A stretch of 64,000 bases of DNA, from NCBI GenBank assembly GCA_013365325.1, contig JABVXV010000319.1, forward strand, positions 1-64,000, in the 5' to 3' direction. Origin of the DNA: Dipetalonema caudispina (Eukaryota; Nematoda; Chromadorea; Rhabditida; Onchocercidae). The position numbers were made by a program, and so were the translations under genes. Shown in pieces: positions 54,301 through 64,000 of this stretch (positions are counted from its first letter, which is position 1; each line of letters begins with the position of its first letter). The notes under the pieces were generated by a model, which was not told where the DNA came from, did not search any database, and worked only from the letters and a program-made list of their open reading frames with translations.

Positions 54301-57300
54301 AAGATGGTTCAATCTTAGAGAAATAGAGAATTTTTGGAACTTTGCATGTTTGAAATGAATCATTTCAGTCTTACTGGGAAATAAATAAATTATTTTCTCA
54401 TTTCAGGCAACATTAAGATATAAAGAAAGTCTCGATCCCCAGTCATCTGAAGTTGCTGATGTAGAAACTTTAATACGTCGTTGGGTTAGTTTTTACAGTG
54501 CACTATACCATTGTAGGCTTTGGAACGTTTAAAATTAGGAATATTGAACTGTGAATGGTTTCACTTGATAGAGGACGGTGTAGTTTGAGATGCCAAGCTC
54601 CGCGTCATATTTTAGTACGCTATGGTGGTGTACAATAATTAGGAAGTTTTTTTTGTACTCACAGTAATAGAAAAAATACCATTTCACAGCTACTTAAGAG
54701 AAGTAGTTTTTTTCATTTTTTTTTTTTTTTTTTTTTTTTCTGAAGTTAACATCAAATTCCCGGACTACATTCAGAATTCAGTAATGAGCAACTTTTGCTG
54801 TAGGATCGAGTCAGAGGTTTACATGATTCGGATGCTCATGTCGCCTTGAATCAGCGAGGAGAAGCACTCTTTGAACGTCCAGAACATTTCAAAAACGTTT
54901 TGATGGCGATGTTGAGACGAGCGGTTGCAAATTTAGCTGATGCGGATGCTGATATTGCTCATCGTTTGAGTGCTTTGCAGGGCGAATATGATATTTCCAG
55001 TATGTTATCAGAAATTGTTTCTTCGAATATATAAGCGCTTTTGTTTTTAGCTAGTAATCAGATTAAAAAATGATGTCAACTTAATTACTTTATAATGAAA
55101 GCTTACAGGTCTTTGCATTTTATAGATTATGGCATGGTACCGGTAATTAGTACACCATTACACGGATTCGAAGTTCCGGGACCACCAGTAGGCTCAATCG
55201 AATTGGATGCTGTGGACATCGTAAGCGTTTTATCCTTTGTCAGTATAAATTAGGGTTTTTCTCGTTGCTGCTTGAGCGAAGCTATTCAAGTAAGTAGAAA
55301 ATAAGTCGACCTCTTATTTAAGACTTGTATAAAACTTCAGCTTCTTGATGAAACTTCACCACAACCTTACTCATTGTTGGTTAAAAGAAAAAACTTTCCA
55401 ATATACTGAGATATATGACTAAATCTTATTGAGATGTGTAGTTATGCTTGGTATCTCAAATCACTCTGATCAGCTTCACAGAAAATCGATATCCTGGTGA
55501 CGTAGTGTTCGAGACATTATACCGAATTTTATAGGAAGCTTTTGATCCTTCACAAGAAGTGCAAATGAGAGATGAGAACGTGGGAGAGGATCCACACGTC
55601 AACCCCACTGAAACCACTCAAGAAACTGCTCCATCGGAAACTCAGGCATCCACTGTTGCTGGTGATGGTAATTTTTTTCAGTATTAGAAGCAACTGACGT
55701 TGGATAATGTGGTACCCACTTTAATAATTTTGTGAATTGTAATCTAAAAATGTCATTGCCAGAATCAGCAGCATTGTCCGCCTATATTATGAAATGTATC
55801 TCCTGATGATCACGCATCTGAAACGTGGCTTATTTCATATAAGTCCTCGAAAACATATCCGTGATGCTAAGATATCTGAGCCGTTGTAGGAAATTTGATG
55901 TACTTGAAACTCTTGGTGTTTCGATACTTGTCATCCATTCTCGCTGATCCGTAGCGTTACAGTGATCGGCTTGGATGTCCTGGAAGAAACCACTTTTTCA
56001 GCATTAGGATTCAAGTGAACCTGCATCAGTCATTTTATTTGCAGATAGTGCAGAAAATGATTTGAACATCATTGAAATGATACGGACTTTGTCAGACTTG
56101 ATGCAGTCGGGACGTTCAACAACACTTGCGCAAGTGATGCGTGAGATAGGACAACCAGTTACACGCCTTGATACAGGTTTAATTATTTCTGCAGCGTATC
56201 GTGGGCATTCTTTGCACATGTCCACAAATTGATGCTTCAGGCTGTTCGTTACTGGCTGGATTTAAAACTTCAGGATCAGGACTTGCTTTATCTAATTTTT
56301 TGCAGGGTTTGTAAATTTGGTCATGGTTCTGGCGTATGAAATATTGCAAATCCCTGAAGTTGTGCAAATACTGAATGGGAATTTCTCTTCTTTAAGCAGG
56401 AATCGGCAGCAAATGCGCCGTTTTCTGATTCAGAATGTATTCAATGATAACTGTCGACCATCCGATGAAGGTTTCAGTTGTTATTTATTTCACTGCTGTT
56501 GTAAATGCTGCAACATATGTTATTGGTGGGATGGGACCGCTCAGCAAGTGTAGCTGTTTCATATTCCTCTGTGTTGAACTTGTCTGTATATAATTTAAGT
56601 AACAATTAGATTCCAGTGGCTGTGGGTGATGATTTATTCAAGTTACTATGTAATCTAATATTTCCTTTTTATTCTGATGTTTTCCTCTAATTTTATCTTG
56701 AAGTTTCAAGACAGCAGAGTCGAATTCCAGTAAGAATCTATTTCCTACTGTTGAGAAATGTTGGAATTTTATAGATCTTAAAAATGCCGCTGAACGTGTA
56801 GCGCTAGCAGAAGAGAAGTTGGATCGTTTTCTTGCATACAGCGATGTCCATCGTTACGCGGACGTTGATGGTGTTGGTCGAGTAGACCTAGTTGCTAGTG
56901 TATTGCGTTTGGAAAAGCGAATTATAGAAGAATTCCTGCGCCACTTGATGCGTACCGATGATGGTAAATGTTAATAGTAACTTAGTATTTTCATTGAATC
57001 TAGTAACTTTTTTTTCACTTTAACAGGCTACCTTTGTTGGAGTTGTGAATCTCTGTCACGTTTATAATAATTTTTCATTAGATCTGACGCCGGAAGAATA
57101 CTCGAAAACCATTGTTGATATGTTCACAGCTTATGTTTATCGGGCTGTCCTACTGACAAACTTATCAATGAAAGGCCAACCATACGACTATGAGAACCTT
57201 CTACTTCGTTTCATGGTTATTTCTTCAAGTTTTAATTACTTAATACCACAGTCATTCATTGAATTGTTGGACAGTGTAAATTCCATTAAATAATCTTCGT

Positions 57301-58492
57301 TATCGCTCTGTTTTGTTATACCCGTTCGTAGTTTCGAAGTATTTCAGGAAAGACCTGCAAGAATCACAGAACACCACCTGTCAGTTTCAATGGCACAGAT
57401 GAGTATGTCGCATATAAGGCTTTTGTTACGTCGCGAGACTCCTTTCACCGTTCATGACATGATGGAAGATATTGTTCTTGCAGATGAAAGTATATTCTTA
57501 TCTCTGTTTTTTTTATTTAACACAATGAATATAAATGGAGAGTTTTCGGAATTATGGCGCACCAGACACAGTTGTGCGTTAATATTGTGAAACAAATACA
57601 TCGTATTATCTAAAATAACTTTTCATTCCATCAGTCGCTAGTTAAATCATTCAAAACTTGCATTTTGTTGACAGAGTAAGCTTCCTGGCTAGCTTGAAGC
57701 ATTTGAAAATATGCCCATCGTGTTTCAACATTCCTAACTGCCAACACTTCAATTCTCTGATAGGATCCAATTCAATTTCTTTAAAAGTTAGATTTTTATA
57801 ACATAAATTAAGATTTAAAAAGTCAAAATTAATATGCAAAAGCTCAGATGATCAAGCCGCTGAATCGAGCAGTACTGCAAATAATGAAGTCAATTATGTA
57901 CCGTCGAATTCTGCTTCCAAGTGCGATGAGGTTGGTTTGGTAAATTTCTAATAGTAGGGTCTTCGTCTTTTTAAATAATTTTTTACTTTGTATAATATAA
58001 TTATTTTAGTCGGGTAAAGAAAAGGATGGTAAAGGTAAAAAACCAGACGACGTAGAGATGCAAGACGCTCAAGGTACTGTGGCAGGTAGCACTTGGATGT
58101 CTATTTTACCGAAGGTTTGTCTTTTTTTTTGTTTTTCAGTAATAATAAGTTTGGAATCGTGGATTGAAATGTTTTCAAGCCTGAAACATCTGCATAGGAT
58201 CTGTTAGGGAAGTACTTGGAATAAGGATAACGTCCTTGAAATCTTTCCACAGTAGAAACAGTTATAGAGCTAAGGAAGGTCAAGTGTGCAGCTATCAATT
58301 ATTAGAAGTAAAATGAGTGTCGATTTTCCAGGATTGGGTACCAGTAATTCAAGATGATAAGAATCGTTCAGTATCGAGAAATGTAAAATCATTTAGCGAT
58401 GCTTATTTAGGTGGTTGTTCGACAAAGAGAAAGGTTCATTATATTACAAACAGTAGTAATGTTTTTTCTTTTCTAGAATCATCCAAATTTTT

Positions 58493-58523
<31 letters not shown>

Positions 58524-59169
58524 CGTACCCTTTGGCATATTCTAGATGTCACTGGAACTTTTACACACAGGATACAGCTGATTCAAGCTCTTCTTGTCTT
58601 GTACAAATCTTTTTGCTCAACACCTACCATTTTCCAACTACATGCTTGATCTTGTCAGAAGTTAGCCAAATTGTGAACATTACATCCGTTTCAGTCAACG
58701 AAAGTCATTCGTAATTTTGTTTAAGGGAATGAAGGTGACTACAGAAGGCTCTTCCGATGGCGTGGTATCTTCTGCCGTCAAAAGATCTTTGGAAGAAGCT
58801 GTATCTAGTTCTGGTTTCGCACCTTCAAATGTGTGTCTTATTACAATTCATTTTTTAAAAATCAGTCAGTTTTTTCAAAGGAATCAAATAACGTCTTTTT
58901 GCACAGATATCGAACAAAATATCGTTCAAAAGTTTATTGAGATGATGGATTTGGATTCAGGATTTGTGTAAAGTAGTTGCAGTGCTTGGGTGAATAGAAG
59001 TGCTACTGATATACTCTGAATATTTTAGATTTCCAATTCGGCTGATGCAGCAAATGTACTGCAGAATGAGTTTGATGATTTGGTACGACAGCGAGTGGCA
59101 AAGGATGAGAAATTCGATCCTGAAAAATATCCGGAATTGAATAAATTTCTAGAAAAGAGAGATTCCTAG
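48376..59169 (+). CDS. BAG6/Scythe-like ubiquitin-like quality-control chaperone
   Basis: BAG6 holds hydrophobic and tail-anchored proteins in the cytosol and routes them to GET insertion or the proteasome. Thirty-one exons join in frame to 1328 residues (human about 1130). Exon starts: 48376, 48524, 48837, 49145, 49632, 50052, 50418, 50796, 51115, 51396, 51734, 51951, 52393, 52917, 53231, 53614, 53957, 54407, 54804, 55126, 55535, 56045, 56306, 56775, 57082, 57348, 57848, 58010, 58332, 58726, 59029. Residues 1-76 are a ubiquitin-like domain (MRIRVKTLDRKDEELDIADD, RQRLIFQGHPL). The middle is Ser/Gln/Pro/Ala-rich with helical stretches. The C-terminus shows BAG6 hallmarks: WVPVIQDD, SDAYLGGCSTKRK (nuclear-signal region), and VAKDEKFDPEKYPELNKFL. 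Several internal junctions rest on phase and splice sites alone. Confidence 0.93.
58494..58523. repeat. (TA)n microsatellite in BAG6 intron
   Basis: About 15 TA units between the third- and second-last coding exons. Confidence 0.9.
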
Positions 59170-60123
59170 TCAGCTAAAATGGAGAGGAGGGAGCTTATCA
59201 CTTTTCCATTTCCATGCAGTTTTGTCCAATAAATTTTGTTTGCCCGTAACAAATTCTTCCTATTTATTCTCTCTTTTGTCTACCGTTATTCAAATATGAT
59301 TTATTTAGGAAACTGAAAAAATATCGATGTAGGAAATGAAAAAAGTGATATATTTAAGAAACAGGAATGCGATATACAGAAAATTGTAGGAAATAGGAAC
59401 AATGGATTCACCATCATTGAGTCTTTTTTAGTCTGGTTCTTTGTGCTGAGCTCAAATTGCCATAATTGGTGATATTTCTATTTCTTCAAAAGTATATCGA
59501 TTTTATTTTATTTGATATATTTCTTTCGTGAGAGGAATGCCTCAGTTATATTTTCTTACTCATCATTTATGCGTATTGACGCCACCACTTCTTTTACTTG
59601 ATGGTCATGAAAATGAATGAATGATGAAAAAAAATTTCACTTCAATGTTTGCACATTGGGATTCGAAAACAGGAATAAATGAAGTAATCGTTACAGCGAA
59701 GAACTATCAAAATTATCTGTACAAACTGACTACTATTTTCCGCTGCATAATCATTTCTTCATATTTACAACTTTGCAGCTATTACGTGTCAATAGGTTAC
59801 CCTTGAATTTTATTATGCATTGCTGAAATAAGCAATCAGAATAAGCACATTATCTCACTTTTCATTACTTATCGCATTTTCTGAATCACGGTAATCTGTC
59901 TGAGTAAAGTATGGGGTAAATAATTTATGCTTATGTGGTCGGCACTTTTCTGCAGCATTTCAAGACAAATTCCAAAGATGTACAGGGAATTTGCACTTGT
60001 AATATTATTGGTCCTGAAAGATTTACATTTATATTAAGTGTGGATGTCAAATTCGTGTTTTGGATTGTTGTTCGGATATGATCATTGCAGTAGAATCTAA
60101 CACTTTTTCCAATTACTCACATT
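59170..60123. other. Short spacer BAG6 to TIP41
   Basis: An AATAAA signal occurs at about 59229, about 60 bases after the BAG6 stop, and is a likely polyadenylation site. The rest shows no exon. Distance and orientation allow, but do not prove, co-transcription with TIP41. Confidence 0.5.
59229..59234 (+). terminator. BAG6 polyadenylation signal
   Basis: A canonical AATAAA lies about 60 bases after the BAG6 stop codon and is followed by a T/G-rich stretch (TTTTGTTTG). Confidence 0.6.
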
Positions 60124-62019
60124 ATGGATTCCAAGCAAGGACAACGAATTCGTTTTCGTGGTGAGTCAAATGTGGCTGATAAATTAATCAAAGCAATGGA
60201 AAGCACAATTGTTAAGGTTTGTTTTAATATCTGAAAAAGTACGCTATTATCCGATGAATGATGTTCTAAGAACGATTTGACTGCAGGAAGAATTCGTTTT
60301 CGGTGATATATCTGTAATTGTTACTCGCGATCATATCCTTTCATCACAGTGCCATCATCCGGAAACAGTGAATAACTATTGGGCGCAATGTCAGGTTGTG
60401 TTATATTGATTACTATTTGTAAAAGCGTATTGAGAAAAGAAAACGATTTTTTCTTTGTTCAGGTTTGTGAATATACTCATATGCTAAAACTACCGCACTT
60501 GCCGGATATGATATTTCCGAATAATTCGGTGGTTATTACGTATCCAGACGAACCAGAATTGCGAATCAGTTTCAATGCTTTTGATGCCTTGAAATCGGTT
60601 GACGTCACTTCATATCCTGATGTGGAGGTGAAATAATGTGTAAAATTGATTTTTTTTTTAAATTTATACATCTTTCTTCCATAAGATTTCATCTTACTTC
60701 ACTGCTTTTCCTGTTAGCCTTGCGTATCCAAAATGATATTGCGTACGATTCTCTTAAGATTGGACTAAGTTGTCAGCTGTCAAACCATCCTGTTTTATTC
60801 ACCTGATCATGTTATCAGTGGATAGATTAAAATTAATAGTCTGAGCATATCACAGTTATTAAAAATGCAGTTAACAAAAATAAAATTTTCAATTTATAAT
60901 CTGTAACTTACCATTAAAAGATTGGACCGACCGAAAAGTGGCAGCGGTCGAGAAATGGTGTGAATTGTTTGCGACGAAGTAGTCAACCGTTCGACTGGAC
61001 CTACACAAGCAATTACAGGGGAACTGTGGAAGGTTACACGGTATTTTCCCTTTCATTATTATGATTATTCCATTTTGCGTCTGAATTGATTAAAAAAATT
61101 TTCTAATGTCTTTTTCAGATTGATTTAAGGGATTTGTTGCTGTTTTAACAAGTAAAAAAAACAAAAACTCATGAATTTGTTTTAGGTGGTACCAACTGAG
61201 GAAACGATTTCAATAGAAAAACTGAAACGTCGTGATCCGATTAGTTTTTATTCACAGCTGATACTCTACGAAGATGAATTAGCTGATCACGGATCTTCCG
61301 AGGTTTGTCAACTAAAAATTTACTTTTTTCTGGAGAATGAAAATATCTTCTTTATTCATTTCTCTCCTCATACTTTTTAAAAAAACTAGAGATAGAAATT
61401 ATAAATGAAATATTCTGTTTAGGATTTTAGGCTTAACTTTCGGTACCATCTGAAAAATTTACAAAAATACATTTTTGTTTACTTATTAATTTCGTGTTTT
61501 AACAAAACAGTACGTTTTGGATAGTGTATCTTCCAGATGAGCATACGTTTGCGAGCCATGCCATCATGTCTGTTTCTTCTGTGTCGTTTCTATCTTCGAG
61601 TCGATGATGTTCTGGTACGCATTTGCGACACAAGACTTTATAAGGAGCTTGATTCAGACACATTTTTGAGACAGTGGACACGTCGTGAACTAAAATTGGC
61701 CAACTCATCACCACTGGTATTTTTTCTGAAATGAAGCAATTTTGAAAAATTTTTGAAGCTAAGGAGTTTTTTCCGTTAGGATTGATCTTTTTGTTCTTTC
61801 TTTAAAAAGCAACACCTACTATTATAAAAAACAGAGGACGGATTTTTTTTATAATTCATTTTTTTTTCTGTGTTTTCTTCATTGAGTTTTACTATTGCAT
61901 CTTAATCTTCCAACATTTAGGTACGAAGCAATGTATTGGATCCAGATCTTATTTATGATTACTTACCAATTGTGGAAGAAGAAATGACAAAACTAATCCC
62001 ACTACGATGTTGTACTTAA
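60124..62019 (+). CDS. TIP41-like protein (TIPRL)
   Basis: TIP41/TIPRL binds catalytic subunits of PP2A, PP4 and PP6 and tunes TOR-linked phosphatase signalling. Seven exons, all in phase 0: 60124-60216, 60287-60394, 60463-60627, 60921-61040, 61186-61302, 61537-61716, 61921-62019; 293 residues (human about 270). Family motifs in order: HMLKLPHLPDMIFPNN, ISFNAFDALKSV, EKWQRSR, PFDWTYTSNYRGT, VVPTEETISIEKLKRRDPI, LYEDELADHGSSEMSIRLRA, MPSCLFLLCRFYLRVDDVL, and the C-terminal DYLPIVEEE. The N-terminal 40 residues are less conserved. The protein is expected in cytosol and nucleus. It follows BAG6 by about 950 bases on the same strand. Confidence 0.95.
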
Positions 62020-64000
62020 CATATACATTTATTTTCTTTTTTTCTAATGTCATTTATCTAACTAGCTTAGCTGTAGACAAATAGTAAGGATGCATGGGAA
62101 TTTTTAACGTTTGCACATTAATCATTTTTCATACCCATGTTTTATTCGAAATTCATAATTCTTTTTGCTGGTTGTTAATATTAATGCATAAAATTTGATT
62201 GCATTTAGTAAATGTTCATGTGATTTGTTTTTTTTTTTTTTTTTTTTTATTGGGCTGTAGAACATTAACTAAGTAAGTGCTCAAATGAAGCTGCTAATTT
62301 TGAAACATATCCGACGAAAAAGAAAGGGCAACGAAACCAATTAAATTTATGGATCGCCACGTAAGCTTTTCCTTATTCCATTTATATATATATATATGTT
62401 CTACAGTTTATAGCTCTTTCAGTATTTTCAAATTGATTAATATTTCAATATATTTTAATTCTATTTTCCAATTAATATTTTTGTATATTGCTATATTGCT
62501 CTATGTTGTCATGTTTAGAATTCATAAATAAATGTTGATAATTTAATATGACATTTGAATACGAGATGAGAGAATTTCGTCGAATATTTTAACTTCACTT
62601 TGGAATTTGTTTAGTGAAGAATATGGGAATTAAAGCTAACTGAACAGTGTCAGATAAATGGGATAAGATTTGCTAAAGTCTGAAGGTTTTCAAGATATTC
62701 ATGTAATGAAGGAATTAATAAACAAATCTCTTTTGGGTCAATTTCCAAATAACCGTTCAAAGTGATGATAGCAATGATGGTTGTATTGAATATTTTAATA
62801 CGAAGTGTTTCCTTCCTGCTTTTTGTTGTATTAATTTCACTTCCATGATGTTAGATATAAAAATACCTGATCAATAATTTCAATGTATAATTTTAGTTTC
62901 ATCAAAACAAAAAAAAAAAAAAATGTTTAATTTTAGTATCGTTTGAAATCTAATGTAGAATTTTATTTCAATCTATATGGTATAATTGATTGTCATAATA
63001 TATTTTTGCAAATGTATGGAAAATTCATCCGAAAATTTTGCATTTAATTAAGACATCAATTTTAAAAATTTTTCAAATTATCAGACCTGTTTGTTATGTG
63101 ACACAACAACGATGAAAGGATATTGGTTTAAACAAGGAAGATTAATTAGATAATCCGAACATTATCATCTAAAGACAATAGCATAATTTCATCAGGAAAA
63201 CATGTAACTTGATAATGTTGAATTAATTTCAATGTTACATATATTTTATGATCGTCTCATAGTTTTAGAAGTACATGAAGGAGATGATTAAATTTGATTT
63301 TAGTGTTAATTCATTTGCAATACTTTTGACGGGAATGTATTTCACATGATTTCGATTCCAATCTACAATCATTACGCTTCACATAATTTGCATTTAACTT
63401 ATGTAGAAGCGTTAAGATATTCTAACAATGTAATTTCATATAAAATAGCCTATCTAATAAAAATACCATAAAAAAGATATTTTGATTTTTTTTTTAACCT
63501 TTAATCCCTTAATGTAATCTTTCTATCCTTTTTTCTTTTTCTTGAATGGTAGATAAGAAAAATCCGTAAAATTTAAAATTAAATGAAGTGTTGCAAAGAT
63601 TAGCTTCATATCATTTGTAGCACATAATCTCAAAGAGGTAAGTTATTTATCTTAAAATTTTAAAATAAACTTATAAATCGGAAATTTTCACTAATTAACG
63701 TTTATGATCTGTAATAGCTGAAGAAAGGAAACAAAATCTATAGTGAAAGTAAAATGAAGCCATTTAAAGTGCAATTATTTTGATTGAAATTATATTGGCA
63801 AGAAGAGAACAATCAATTCTTTTGTATTGTGATGATCACAGTTATTTTCAATTTTATTAAAAATGAGTAAAGCAATATAAAATGTAAATTTAACAATTAT
63901 TGTAACACATTCTGTTGTATTTATTTGTACGATTTATACAAACATAGTCGAATACATTTCAACATAAATGATCAATAATTTATAGTATTTTATTTATATG
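62020..64000. other. AT-rich spacer after TIP41
   Basis: A T19 run near 62230-62249, a short TA run near 62380, and otherwise anonymous AT-rich DNA. No gene supported on either strand. Confidence 0.55.

Overview
This is a nuclear, intron-rich, very AT-rich animal sequence, almost certainly from a nematode. It carries a gene of the nematode transthyretin-like family. Introns are mostly about 100-500 bp with TTTCAG-type acceptors, and several start codons lie 2-8 bases after a strong TTTCAG/TTTACAG site, as expected for spliced-leader addition. Dense poly-A/poly-T runs and AT-rich spacers suggest a clade III (spirurid or filarial-type) worm, but that is inference. Most short open frames are by-products of low-complexity sequence; real genes appear as chains of short exons, which I joined by hand using phase and splice sites. 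All exon edges are manual calls.

Layout. 1-3.1 kb: no gene seen. 3.1-12.1 kb (minus): microsomal triglyceride transfer protein large subunit. 12.1-24.7 kb: gene-poor, rich in simple repeats and purine/pyrimidine islands, with a few unrecognised protein-like frames. 24.8-26.0 kb (minus): possible unrecognised exons. 26.7-27.8 kb (plus): Yippee-like YPEL5. 29.0-32.9 kb (plus): deubiquitinase OTUD5, with a candidate antisense exon inside its last intron. 34.6-35.7 kb (minus): a short secreted cysteine-containing protein I do not recognise. 37.7-40.9 kb (minus): a JNK-family MAP kinase with an unusual Thr-Val-Tyr activation motif. 44.7-46.0 kb (plus): secreted transthyretin-like protein. 48.4-59.2 kb (plus): a 31-exon BAG6/Scythe gene. 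60.1-62.0 kb (plus): TIP41/TIPRL. 62.0-64.0 kb: nothing seen.

Functional themes. BAG6 (triage of hydrophobic and tail-anchored proteins) and OTUD5 (deubiquitination) belong to ubiquitin-linked quality control. TIP41 (PP2A-type phosphatase regulation) and the JNK-like kinase are signalling genes. MTTP loads lipid onto vitellogenin/apoB-type lipoproteins in the ER. The transthyretin-like and the small unknown protein are predicted to be secreted. YPEL5-OTUD5 and BAG6-TIP41 are same-strand pairs about 1 kb apart, so shared transcription is possible but unproven. No bacterial operon, CRISPR array, phage, rRNA or tRNA was seen.

The best leads for something new are the JNK activation-loop change with its altered P-loop, the antisense exon-like frame in the OTUD5 intron, the unrecognised secreted protein, and a 31-bp tandem duplication that copies an MTTP splice donor.
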